A stretch of 20,256 bases of DNA from a virus. This document shows, in pieces, positions 1-6,917 of this stretch (within the stretch, counting starts at the first letter, position 1; each line of letters opens with the position of its first letter). The translations under genes and the position numbers were made by a program. The stretch lies in IMG/VR virus record IMGVR_UViG_3300025789_000193, positions 1 to 20,256 of that record; one strand, written 5' to 3'. Below the pieces are notes generated by a model. It was not told the origin of the DNA. It searched no databases and saw only the letters and a list, made by a program, of their open reading frames with translations.

Positions 1-124
1 TCCAATCAAATTGCCAAGCTAAATCAACGTGGTTATAACGAAATCCACACTTGTCGCAAATTGCATGCGCCTGCGGATTTTTAGACGATGTTCTTGCCCG
101 CCCCGCTTGAGAAGCATAACCCAT
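1..124 (-). CDS. Partial zinc-ribbon-like phage protein (N-terminal 41 residues)
   Basis: The start ATG lies at 122-124, preceded by a strong AAGGAGG ribosome site with a five-base spacer that overlaps the stop of the upstream gene. The reading frame stays open to the window edge, so the C-terminus is missing. The visible part has a basic, Ser-rich start, then NPQAHAIC, a CDKCGF knuckle (C23, C26) and RYNHVDLAWQFDW. From memory, this matches a family of small phage proteins in which a second Cys pair about 25-30 residues later completes a zinc ribbon; that second pair would lie outside the window. Such proteins often sit beside tail-adaptor genes, as here. The molecular role is unknown. Confidence 0.75.
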   Translation of the reverse strand, partial: MGYASQAGRARTSSKNPQAHAICDKCGFRYNHVDLAWQFDW

Positions 125-134
125 TTATGCCTCC

Positions 135-830
135 TTAATTGCGCCAGTAGCCGGAGACCTGAGGCGACACATACATCTGCACATACTCAACGTCCTGTTG
201 AGCAGCTATTGCATACGACTCATCTGCTTCAGCTTTAAGCATTTGAACTAATGCAGGGTTCCATATACGGGCTAAACGATACGCCAAGCCATTAGCAAAA
301 GCTTCCAACCAACGATACGGAATATCAACCGTTTGTCCGCCCGTAAAGTTGCTGTCCTGAATTTGTGTCACTGCGTAATATGATAATGTAGACGGCCCAT
401 TAGATGTGTTTGGGACAGGCCAGACAGTCAATGTTGGGCTAATAAGACGATCAAACCAGTATATCGTGGTGAAGCCTTGTTGCGTCTTATTGGGATAAGA
501 AGCGTATTCTGTACGGCTGACTGGAAGAATAATGCGGTCTACATTCTGTCCGCTATTTGTCGTCGTGACATAAGCATCCAAAACCATAACCACATTTGGG
601 TCAACGCTATACGTGGAAGTTCCCGTGACAAGATTAACCGTCACAAGTTCAACTTTCCAAAGATTAACGCCTTGGTTGGCCCAGCGAGACAACATTAAGT
701 TAGTCGCCATACGAGCCGATTCCATATGCTCTTGAGTAAGGGCAGTTGCCCTTACTCCTGCTGTGTTAAAAGCATAAATTGTAAGTTCGCCTAAGCTTGG
801 GGAGAAAGCATATGTATTGCTCGTGGTCAT
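135..830 (-). CDS. Head-tail adaptor / tail accessory protein, P22 gp4-like
   Basis: This 231-residue protein starts after a TAGGAG ribosome site seven bases upstream. It has an N-terminal helical part (SLGELTIYAFNTAGVRATAL, then an EHMESARMATNLMLSRWANQG helix), followed by a beta-rich centre with the conserved-looking phrase ILPVSRTEYASYPNKTQQG and FDRLISPTLTVWPVP, and a C-terminal helical segment with IPYRWLEAFANGLAYRLARI. I recall this pattern from podovirus proteins annotated as P22 gp4-type packaged-DNA stabilisation or tail accessory factors, which add to the portal after packaging and close the head. Its place after the capsid genes agrees with that. Length is a little above P22 gp4 (166 residues). 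Assignment rests on remembered family features, so the gp4 label is moderate; a virion role is more secure. Confidence 0.6.
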   Translation of the reverse strand: MTTSNTYAFSPSLGELTIYAFNTAGVRATALTQEHMESARMATNLMLSRWANQGVNLWKVELVTVNLVTGTSTYSVDPNVVMVLDAYVTTTNSGQNVDRIILPVSRTEYASYPNKTQQGFTTIYWFDRLISPTLTVWPVPNTSNGPSTLSYYAVTQIQDSNFTGGQTVDIPYRWLEAFANGLAYRLARIWNPALVQMLKAEADESYAIAAQQDVEYVQMYVSPQVSGYWRN

Positions 831-842
831 AACGACTCCTAA

Positions 843-1667
843 TTAGAAGTTCGTGTTAGTAGCATCAGCAATAAGATAACCACCTGCGAAGATTGAACCA
901 ACAAATGGACCGCCTGTATTGGACTTCATTTGGAACTGGATATCCGTTCCGCCGGGGTGTCCCACGGGGACCGTATATGGAATGTTAAAGATTTGCACAA
1001 ATGGTGACTGCGACAGCAATGTCGTGTTGCCATTCAACGTGTAATTGTATCCGTTTTCTTGGGTTGTGCTGGCAAGATTGAATTTATTGTATTCAGCAAA
1101 AATCATGTAGTTGCTGGACGTAAATCCGATACTTGCGTTGCCCTGAACATATGACAGATAGAACGTGTAACCTTTTGGCACGGTATAAAGCGACATCTGC
1201 GTCTGACCAACACCTGCGTTGATCTGGGCATAAAGAACAGTAGCAATCTTACCCGTAATAATACCCGCATTAACGCCATTCGTTATAAACATGCCATTAA
1301 TACGGAAAAACGAATTGGTTGTCGTCGCAGTGCCTGAACCGTTTAAAGTGACGGCTTCAGAAAGCAAATTGTAGTTTGCATCCAAACCGTTGACCTGAAC
1401 AATCAAACCAGCATCAGTTGCGCCAGACGCGCTGAGAAGAACAACAACACCAGCAGTTCCCGGATAGGCATATGCGCCGCCAGATTGCGTTAAGCCTTCC
1501 CACAATGGGCCAAGAGCAGTACCCGCAACCTGTGTGCTGTAACCAAAAATTTCTACGGGCTGGTGGTTGGTAATTAATCCACGGCCTACCTGCAATTCAA
1601 ATGGCTCATGCTTGCCGTTCTTAGTAATTGAATCCCAGATAACGCCGGATTGAGAAATCGTAGCCAT
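843..1667 (-). CDS. Virion structural protein (beta-rich), shares a module with the 411-residue protein
   Basis: This 274-residue protein starts 12 bases upstream of the adaptor-like gene in the same run and has an AAGGTAA ribosome site. It is rich in Gly, Thr, Asn and Ser, with few charged residues in its middle, as is usual for phage head or tail beta proteins. Residues about 88-138 hold VQVNGLDANYNLLSEAVTLN and then a FFRINGMFITNGVNAG segment. The same layout (VNG-D, SEA-T, F-I) appears in the 411-residue protein upstream, suggesting related folds. The C-terminal half has a Tyr-Asn-rich stretch and a final hydrophobic GSIFAGGYLIADA. I recall similar sequences in unannotated phage structural genes; no specific name can be given. 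No signal peptide or membrane helix is visible. Confidence 0.65.
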   Translation of the reverse strand: MATISQSGVIWDSITKNGKHEPFELQVGRGLITNHQPVEIFGYSTQVAGTALGPLWEGLTQSGGAYAYPGTAGVVVLLSASGATDAGLIVQVNGLDANYNLLSEAVTLNGSGTATTTNSFFRINGMFITNGVNAGIITGKIATVLYAQINAGVGQTQMSLYTVPKGYTFYLSYVQGNASIGFTSSNYMIFAEYNKFNLASTTQENGYNYTLNGNTTLLSQSPFVQIFNIPYTVPVGHPGGTDIQFQMKSNTGGPFVGSIFAGGYLIADATNTNF

Positions 1668-1669
1668 AA

Positions 1670-1834
1670 TTACTTACCTTTTTTCCGTGCCGCAGCGGCG
1701 TTGTCGACGAGATTTGGCCAAGGTCTACCCGCAGCCCTTGCCCTAGCTTTAGCACTTTGTTCCTGCTTATGCGACAAGTGCTTTGTGTGATGGTCTTTGG
1801 GCAGTTTAGTTTCCCAAAATGGCTTATCAGACAT
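1670..1834 (-). CDS. Small basic phage protein, 54 residues
   Basis: The start ATG shares one base with the TAA stop of the preceding gene (TAATG), which argues for translational coupling. The protein begins MSDKPFWETKLPKDHHTKHL and ends with a Lys/Arg/Ala-rich tail containing KARARAAGRPWPNLVDNAAA and RKKGK. I recall the KARAxAAGRPxPNxVDN phrase from small conserved phage proteins that travel with DUF6321-type genes, as seen here. It is short, strongly basic and probably a single helix or mostly disordered. A nucleic-acid contact is possible from its charge but not shown. The function is unknown. Confidence 0.6.
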   Translation of the reverse strand: MSDKPFWETKLPKDHHTKHLSHKQEQSAKARARAAGRPWPNLVDNAAAARKKGK

Positions 1835-2076
1835 TAGCAACCCCACTTACGGAGTGATTTATTAATGCGGCTATCTGGATCAGCAGCTTTAGCTGAGCCA
1901 GTCATTTTACGGCGCATTCCGGTCATTCTGCTACAAAAATTGTCATGACGAGGATTATCTTTATCCTTCGTTGGCGCCTTGAGATTATGGCCTTCTGCTC
2001 GTGCAGAAGCGCGTCCCTTGGCGTTTAATCCGCCGGACGGTGACTTGCCTTCAGAACGTGTCCATGCTGCGGTCAT
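1834..2076 (-). CDS. DUF6321-like small phage protein
   Basis: This 80-residue protein carries the hallmark N-terminus AAWTRSEGKSPSGGLNAKGR, followed by NLKAP, a spacer ending in DNPRHDNFCSRM, then TGMRRKMTG and a C-terminal SLRKWGC. I recall this arrangement (W-x-R-xEGKNPxGGLNxKGR ... RRxSFCARMxGM ... SLRKWxC) from a family seen widely in cyanophages and other marine and freshwater phages and listed as DUF6321. It is small, basic and contains two Cys. The ribosome site is weak (GGGTGCC), and a hairpin lies just upstream. Its partner gene overlaps its stop by one base. No biochemical role is known to me. Confidence 0.75.
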   Translation of the reverse strand: MTAAWTRSEGKSPSGGLNAKGRASARAEGHNLKAPTKDKDNPRHDNFCSRMTGMRRKMTGSAKAADPDSRINKSLRKWGC

Positions 2077-2095
2077 ATGGCACCCATGAGAAAGT

Positions 2096-2118
2096 GAGGG
2101 GGCTTTTTACACCCCCTC
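2096..2118 (-). terminator. Possible intrinsic terminator after the His-rich gene
   Basis: A perfect seven-base stem, GAGGGGG with CCCCCTC (arms 2112-2118 and 2096-2102), closes a nine-base loop starting eight bases after the stop codon of the His-rich gene. In the direction of transcription it is followed by ACTTTCTC, a short and interrupted T run, so termination would be partial. It could instead stabilise the 3' end of the capsid transcript. The stem is GC-rich and sits exactly between two genes, which supports a real element. Confidence 0.5.
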
Positions 2119-2125
2119 GCTTATA

Positions 2126-2533
2126 TTAATCGTGTTCAGGCTCGTAAGACTTGTGAGCCTTTGGCTCAGTTCCCTTAGCAGCCGTGGAAAGTGGGTGCAT
2201 GTTTGCACCAATCTCGCCACCATGCTTGCGGGCCTTACGATCTGCACGATGCTTAGCATGTTCACCATGCATTGCATGCTCTGGGTGAACGTGACCACCA
2301 CGCTTGCGCTTTGCGCGATGCTCAGCCTTAGGATGCTCGTGATGATGCTCCTTGTGCTTTGCATTGTGATGGGCAACATGGCCACCATGCTTGCGCTTGG
2401 TGCGACCGCCATGCTTGCGTTCTTGTGCTTCGTGTTCAGTTGGCGAATTTGCGCCAGCGTACACGTCTTTCACAGCAGCATCAGCGTACATTTCGCCGTG
2501 CGTACCGTCTTCTGACTTATGGACCTTCTTCAT
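2126..2533 (-). CDS. His- and Lys-rich GG-motif protein
   Basis: This 135-residue protein contains 24 His by my count (about 18 percent) plus many Lys, Arg and Glu. The N-terminal 35 residues are ordinary (a GEMYADAAVKDVYAG segment). From residue 38 it carries four copies of an [RK]K[HR]GG motif (RKHGGRT, RKHGGHV, RKRGGHV, RKHGGEI) separated by His-rich spacers such as HKEHHHEH. The segment RADRKARKHGG is shared with the 498-residue protein upstream. The ribosome site is AAGGGA. It lies between the 411-residue virion protein (11-base gap) and a hairpin, at the end of the capsid gene run. The composition suggests metal or nucleic-acid binding, but that is inference. No domain is recognised, and it is likely disordered. 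Confidence 0.7.
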   Translation of the reverse strand: MKKVHKSEDGTHGEMYADAAVKDVYAGANSPTEHEAQERKHGGRTKRKHGGHVAHHNAKHKEHHHEHPKAEHRAKRKRGGHVHPEHAMHGEHAKHRADRKARKHGGEIGANMHPLSTAAKGTEPKAHKSYEPEHD

Positions 2534-2544
2534 GGCCTATTCCC

Positions 2545-3780
2545 TTAGAAGTTGTAGTACTGGGTAAGACCAAACAAGCCAGTTGCAGACTGGACATTGT
2601 AGGCCTGAGGTATCTGGCGGAACACATACTTGTTCGTGCCAGTAGACGGCGTGAGATTGACGCCCGACGCATTCGCAAGGTCAATCGTGCCACGGACATC
2701 GCCCGTTGTGGCGGACGGTGTAGTACGGTCAGCAGGTAAGAACCCGTTTGCAGCAAAGCCCGTGTTAACCGCTGGTGCAGTCTGAGAGTTACCAGAGTTA
2801 ACAACAACTTCTGCTGAGGTATCTGAACGGATTGGCAAGCCAACAATTGCAGTCGTACCAACAGAGTAAGCGTGGGTCGTATCAGCCGTGCCGCCGGAAA
2901 GCACCACAGACTTGATATACTTAAACGCCTTCTTGCCGTTTACTGCGTTACCCGCTGAAATCGTGATGGCTTCAGACATTGGATATCCGTAGACATCGTA
3001 GCCGTTAACCGTCGCGGTTGCATAAGTGGCGCTGGCTGCTGCAGTAACGCTTACTGCACGGCCAACCATTGCCATTGGGTTCCAAAGCCAAATTGATGGC
3101 GTCTGGATGTTTGTTGGGATTGCGCAAGATTGCACGTTTGGATAGGCCAAAGTAACCGTACCAGACGTGAATGTTACGTTTTGACTTAGCTGATAAGTAC
3201 CAGTCTGTCCGTTACCAACCGTTGATGAAGTTCCTGTCGTCGTAATCTGAGAGCCGATATAGACGCCAGAAGTTGCACCAAGGGTTCCGCCTGTCACCGT
3301 CGTAGAAGAGGACAGAAGAACCATTCCCGGACCAATTGGCATGCCACTGTTTGCCGTAACAGTCAGGATACCGTTCGTTGCTGAAGCGGTAACTGAAGCA
3401 TAGGCATCAAGTGCCAAAACCGTGTCCGTGGCGCCCGTATCTGACCGGGTAAAGTTGGACGAATAGTAGACGCCAGTAGTAGCGGAGTTAGTCGTAACAA
3501 GCGAAAGAGTCGCGCTTGTGGGGTTTGCAGAGGCAACAATTGCTGCCGCTGCGTTTGTGTATGGGACACCCGTGAACGAAACAATGTCACTAAAGCCATA
3601 CCAGCCAAAGTCTTGAGCGGACTGCGATTCACCCGGAAGGTAGGTGAATGGAAGACGCGGATCAAGGATGCCGCCCCCCGCATAAAATAGCGAGGAGCCT
3701 AGGTCAGGGTTATAGTCCGATGGTTGCGATGGGTTTTGCCCAAATACAATCAGTGGACCGGAGAATGCTGTATCAGCCAT
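2545..3780 (-). CDS. Virion beta protein with an inserted repeat-like beta domain
   Basis: This 411-residue protein follows the capsid gene by 12 bases and has a clear AAGGAG ribosome site. The outer parts (about 1-75 and 215-411) contain SDYNPDLGSSLFYAGGGILD, IWLWNPMAMVGRAV, and the module VNGYDVYGYPMSEAIT ... KKAFKYIKSV (about 258-292), which matches the 274-residue protein. Residues about 128-212 look like a separate domain: ILTVTANSGMPIGPGMVLLS, GVYIGSQITTTG, then GQTGTYQLSQNVTFTSGTVT. I recall this G-x-Y-I-x-S-Q-I ... G-x-x-G-T-Y-x-L-S-Q layout from small beta domains in phage surface proteins. The protein is thus probably a capsid- or tail-attached structural protein with an exposed accessory domain. 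Function is inferred from composition and position. Confidence 0.65.
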   Translation of the reverse strand: MADTAFSGPLIVFGQNPSQPSDYNPDLGSSLFYAGGGILDPRLPFTYLPGESQSAQDFGWYGFSDIVSFTGVPYTNAAAAIVASANPTSATLSLVTTNSATTGVYYSSNFTRSDTGATDTVLALDAYASVTASATNGILTVTANSGMPIGPGMVLLSSSTTVTGGTLGATSGVYIGSQITTTGTSSTVGNGQTGTYQLSQNVTFTSGTVTLAYPNVQSCAIPTNIQTPSIWLWNPMAMVGRAVSVTAAASATYATATVNGYDVYGYPMSEAITISAGNAVNGKKAFKYIKSVVLSGGTADTTHAYSVGTTAIVGLPIRSDTSAEVVVNSGNSQTAPAVNTGFAANGFLPADRTTPSATTGDVRGTIDLANASGVNLTPSTGTNKYVFRQIPQAYNVQSATGLFGLTQYYNF

Positions 3781-3792
3781 AGTGCCTTCTCC

Positions 3793-4707
3793 TTACGAGG
3801 TTGGGAACGAGCCGTAGATCGCGCGCCAGTTGTAGTAACCAAACGAGTAACGCTCGTAGCCCTTAACAAGCAAGTTGTCAGTCACGAAATCGACTTGCAT
3901 GTCTGTTTCAAACTTAATGCGTTCCATATACGCCAAGCCATCAATGTTGGTGAGGAGGAACCAAGCGTAAGCTGAGGTCAAGAAGTCGTTGACCATATAG
4001 CCTTCGCTGAGACCACCTGCCGTCATCATGATCGCGTTGACGTCGTTGTCCGCAGTACCCGGACGCAATTCAGTCTTCGTGAGACGGATTGCAACTGGTT
4101 CTAACTGTGGAGGAACGATTAGTTTGCGGCCACGGGCAAAGATTTTCAAGCCAGCCTGATCTTTGAAGTTCGTGCGGACTGCAATCATTGCATTCAGCAA
4201 GGTGGCTTCGTTCAAGTCAACCTGAGTCGTTGGCGTGTTAGCAACCGTACCACCGTCAATAGGATGCGCCGTGGAGCAGAGTGCTACACCGTCACCGCCA
4301 ACTGCTGCGTTGTACGTCGTTGCCGTGTTAAGGATGTTCGCGCCATAAATTTCCTTAGTCTGCTGGAAAGATTCCACGAGGCCAAGGTTGGATGGCATGA
4401 ACTGGGTCTTGTAGAGGTTATCGTCAATCGCCTTGCGGGTGATTGCGTAACCCAGAGCAATTTCAGTGTGCTCTTGGTTCCAGACGAAGCGTTCGCCAGC
4501 ATTAGAATCAAAAGCGGTCTGGCCGCCTTCAGTCTTAAGCTGTGCGAGGCCAAGGTAACGCATTTCTGCCGTGCGTTCCAAAGCCATCTTTGATTCGTGC
4601 TTCGTGAAGATTTTGTCGTACTGAGATGAAATCATCTCGTACTTGCCTTCTACCCCGCGTAGACCGGGGAGGAGAAGGTCTCTGATCTGACTTAGATTAA
4701 CAGCCAT
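3793..4707 (-). CDS. Major capsid protein (Mu-like / HK97 fold)
   Basis: This 304-residue protein forms the shell. It starts with a strong AAGGAG ribosome site. Features typical of Mu-like and related capsid proteins are the N-terminal helix and LLLPGLRG (11-18), YDKIFTKHESKMALE (30-44), LAQLKTEGGQTAFD (54-67), the HTEIALGYAITRKAIDDNLY stretch (80-99), CSTAHPIDGGTVANTP (144-159), KLIVPPQLEPVAIRL (195-209), and a C-terminal YNWRAIYGS. The length is usual for the family. It is flanked by a probable decoration gene upstream and a virion beta protein downstream, with the scaffold further upstream, which is the standard order. There is no N-terminal prohead-protease fusion, and the scaffold is a separate gene, so assembly is expected to follow the scaffold-dependent route. 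Confidence 0.92.
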   Translation of the reverse strand: MAVNLSQIRDLLLPGLRGVEGKYEMISSQYDKIFTKHESKMALERTAEMRYLGLAQLKTEGGQTAFDSNAGERFVWNQEHTEIALGYAITRKAIDDNLYKTQFMPSNLGLVESFQQTKEIYGANILNTATTYNAAVGGDGVALCSTAHPIDGGTVANTPTTQVDLNEATLLNAMIAVRTNFKDQAGLKIFARGRKLIVPPQLEPVAIRLTKTELRPGTADNDVNAIMMTAGGLSEGYMVNDFLTSAYAWFLLTNIDGLAYMERIKFETDMQVDFVTDNLLVKGYERYSFGYYNWRAIYGSFPTS

Positions 4708-4720
4708 AACACCTTACTCC

Positions 4721-5341
4721 TTAGCTGATGCCAGTTGGGCCAGCGCCGTTGCTGCGGAAGATTTCGTTGTTGAAGCCAACGATTACGTTGCAGTACTGCG
4801 AGGTTGGGTCGCCACCGTTTTGGAAACCAACTTGGTAATCCACAATGGTGAATGGGAAAGTGACAGTCGTTCCAACGGACGAAAGATACGCACCGGAACG
4901 GCCAGTTGACGTGTTGCCCGTTCCAATGGAGAACTGGGCGTATTGGCCCTGAACGCCAGAAGTCTGCGTGGAAAGGGTACCCGTGATTGGGAACGAGGTT
5001 GTGCTTGTCTGAACGATGAAACGAGCATTAGGGTCATCAATGACGTAAGCTTCAACGTCACCCGTTGCACCGGAGCCGGGCCAATAGTTAGACCAGACCG
5101 TGCGGCCAAGAGATGTGTTGAGGTACTTGCAGCCAACAAAAATACCCGCGAGGGTCGTCGTGCCGGGGGAAGCCTGAACGATGTAACCGTTGGCGCTGCT
5201 TACCGCTGGCATTACTGGATCGCCAGTGTAGATAGCACCTGAACTCGACGCAATACGGCGTACGGATTGAGCGAACGTAGGCGCACCACCCGCACCACCC
5301 TGATACTGCGTAAAGCCAAAATACGCTTGCGTATTAGCCAT
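4721..5341 (-). CDS. Probable head decoration protein
   Basis: This 206-residue, low-charge, Gly/Ser/Thr-rich protein lies immediately upstream of the capsid gene (13 bases). It begins with a FGFTQYQGGAGG segment, then ASSSGAIYTGDPVMPAVSS, GIFVGCKYLN and VEAYVIDDPNARFIVQTSTT, and ends PTGIS. The order IYxGDPV ... GxFxGCxY ... AYVIDDPNxxFxVQ is one I recall from phage genes next to Mu-like capsid proteins, often called capsid stabilising or decoration proteins. It would bind the outside of the expanded shell. The ribosome site is AGGAA with a ten-base spacer. The start is preceded by the largest non-coding gap of the head module, containing a hairpin. The function is inferred from position and composition. 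Confidence 0.65.
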   Translation of the reverse strand: MANTQAYFGFTQYQGGAGGAPTFAQSVRRIASSSGAIYTGDPVMPAVSSANGYIVQASPGTTTLAGIFVGCKYLNTSLGRTVWSNYWPGSGATGDVEAYVIDDPNARFIVQTSTTSFPITGTLSTQTSGVQGQYAQFSIGTGNTSTGRSGAYLSSVGTTVTFPFTIVDYQVGFQNGGDPTSQYCNVIVGFNNEIFRSNGAGPTGIS

Positions 5342-5400
5342 AGCAATTTTTCCTGAGTGATGAGGTTACTATGCGCCAAGCACTGCTAACCCCGACAAGA

Positions 5401-5426
5401 TAACCCGCCTCCCACAGGGCAGGTTA
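5401..5426 (-). promoter_or_regulatory. Hairpin in the gap before the decoration and capsid genes
   Basis: The 95-base gap between 5342 and 5436 is long for this genome. It holds an inverted repeat with nine-base arms TAACCTGCC and GGCGGGTTA (one mismatch) and a short loop, 11 bases after the preceding stop codon. It is followed by TCTTG, not a T run, so it is a poor intrinsic terminator. A second partner for the left arm (GGTTAG, 5393-5388 region) lies just downstream, so two alternative foldings are possible. It may be an RNA stability or processing element, or an attenuator. No clear promoter is seen in the rest of the gap. Confidence 0.35.
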
Positions 5427-5436
5427 GAGGCCGTCC

Positions 5437-6000
5437 TTATTCATTAGGAACAGGCATAGCCTCGTATGATTTTTTCACCTGAGGACGGACGCGAGCATCC
5501 TCGCGGGTCATTGTGCCATCAGGTGTGGTGCTAAGCTGTTGTTCCTTAGAACGGACTTGGTTCCTAGCACGACGCAATTCTATAGCTTTTGCTTCATCTG
5601 TCAACTCTTTAGGACGCTCCATCAAAATCATGCCGTCCCGCTCAATCGTGGCGTAATTTCCCGTTGGCATCATAGCCTTGTGGCGGGCGTCACGAGTTGC
5701 CGGAACTGGCGTCCAGCCAGCGTCAGCCAAACGGATTTGGTATGACGGGTCTTCCTGATTATAAATGGTTTTACGCTTCCATTCATATGACCAGCCCTCT
5801 GGAACAATGTATGGATCAATGAAATACTGATCCGTGTTGTCCATATCTAAACCTTGACGGTGTTTGCGGATTTCAGCAACACGTTTCGCCGCACGTTCTG
5901 CGGGGCTTTCCTCCCGCAATTCTCCGCGAACATCTGGGCGAATGTCAGAAGTTGATTTTTTAGGGGTTAATTTAGTAAGTTTGGTTTCATTCTCAGCCAT
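5437..6000 (-). CDS. Conserved phage head-region protein, 187 residues
   Basis: The protein starts after an AGGAG site in the 12-base gap behind the scaffold gene. It has a charged, probably disordered N-terminus (about 1-50), then a conserved-looking core: YFIDPYIVPEGWSYEWKRKT, YNQEDPSYQIRLADAGWTPV, MMPTGNYATIERDGMILMER and a helical RPKELTDEAKAIELRRARNQ (about 58-150), and a polar tail. I recall this D-x-x-x-I-P-x-G-W-x-Y-E-W-K-R ... G-W-x-P-V-P ... LMERP layout from many phage genomes, usually within a few genes of the capsid protein, listed as hypothetical. It is probably a head assembly or minor virion protein. No enzymatic motif is visible. Confidence 0.7.
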   Translation of the reverse strand: MAENETKLTKLTPKKSTSDIRPDVRGELREESPAERAAKRVAEIRKHRQGLDMDNTDQYFIDPYIVPEGWSYEWKRKTIYNQEDPSYQIRLADAGWTPVPATRDARHKAMMPTGNYATIERDGMILMERPKELTDEAKAIELRRARNQVRSKEQQLSTTPDGTMTREDARVRPQVKKSYEAMPVPNE

Positions 6001-6012
6001 TTGGCTCTCCTA

Positions 6013-6906
6013 TTAGTTAAGTTTACCTTCGCGCTTCAACGCGACCATGTTCTTGGCGTAGTCTTCAGGGGACATGCCCATCATTGACGCCATCTCACGC
6101 ATTTCAGAACTTAGACGCACCACTTGAGACTTGCTTGGCGTACCGGACGCAGTTCGTGTGGTGGGAGCGGCGGCTGGAGCATTCCGTTTCTGAACCGGAG
6201 CAGCGGCGGCAGACAATGCAATGTCTTCACCGTCATCAACCTGTGCTGGCGAAGCCTTTCTGAAGCCTAATTGTTGCTCAATTGCGTCAAAATATGCATC
6301 AGAATCAACAATATAGCCGTCAGCCATAGCAATATTGTGAGCGCCAACCATCTTCTGATACATGCGCTGGTCCGTGATGCACTGAGGATGCGCCCTGATC
6401 CATGCGGCGGATCGTGGCGACAGCGTTGAAGCTACTCGTTCAACCGGATCATTGCTCTGTGGCGCCGCTGGTTGTGGGTTAGCTAAACGCTCCTCAAGGG
6501 AAGCCTTGCCATTCTGTAGCTGCAACAACTTTGCAGCATTTAATGACATCGTTTCCTGAATTTGAGCAGCCGCATCGTAGTCACCTGAAGTCATGGCCTC
6601 TTTAAAGTGAGACTTTAGGTAATCAGATTCGCGCTTAAGCTTATCAATCGCCCCAGTAATAAGTTGGAGATTGCTGTCTTGTACTTCAGCGGCAGCCTTT
6701 GTAGCCGTCTGTTGCGCTTGTTGGGCGCGGCTTTCTGCCTCAAACCGGAGTTTCTTTTCCTCCTCAAGGCGAGCCTTCAGTTCCGCAATGCCATCTTCCG
6801 GCGTCTGCGAATCATTTGCCGCTACTTTTGTTTCCGTTTTGTTCTCTTCACCAGCCGCCTCTGGGGCGTCGTCAAGAACGGTAATTTCTTCATCTACTTG
6901 TTCCAT
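6013..6906 (-). CDS. Capsid scaffolding protein
   Basis: The 297-residue protein is placed in the scaffold slot upstream of the capsid gene and has scaffold composition: an acidic N-terminus, a long coiled coil (about 40-145, including ELKARLEEEKKLRFEAESRA and IDKLKRESDYLKSHFKEAMT), an Ala/Pro-rich linker, and a basic helical C-terminus (SSEMREMASMMGMSPEDYAK, then LKREGKLN) of the kind that contacts capsid subunits in P22-like scaffolds. I chose the ATG at 6904-6906, which has AAGGAA eight bases upstream; an in-frame TTG six codons earlier would overlap nothing useful and lacks a good site. Residues about 155-215 (RSAAWIRAHPQCITDQRMYQ) form a separate conserved-looking patch. It would be expelled or degraded during packaging. 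Confidence 0.75.
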   Translation of the reverse strand: MEQVDEEITVLDDAPEAAGEENKTETKVAANDSQTPEDGIAELKARLEEEKKLRFEAESRAQQAQQTATKAAAEVQDSNLQLITGAIDKLKRESDYLKSHFKEAMTSGDYDAAAQIQETMSLNAAKLLQLQNGKASLEERLANPQPAAPQSNDPVERVASTLSPRSAAWIRAHPQCITDQRMYQKMVGAHNIAMADGYIVDSDAYFDAIEQQLGFRKASPAQVDDGEDIALSAAAAPVQKRNAPAAAPTTRTASGTPSKSQVVRLSSEMREMASMMGMSPEDYAKNMVALKREGKLN

Positions 6907-6917
6907 TTGGAATTTCC

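Noticed and set aside
2132-2515. Plus-strand open frame of 127 codons with strongly hydrophobic product, opposite the His-rich gene
   Set aside because: The complement of His/Lys/Gly codons gives hydrophobic Met/Leu/Val codons automatically. It has no good ribosome site and lies antisense to a well-supported gene in an all-minus gene run.
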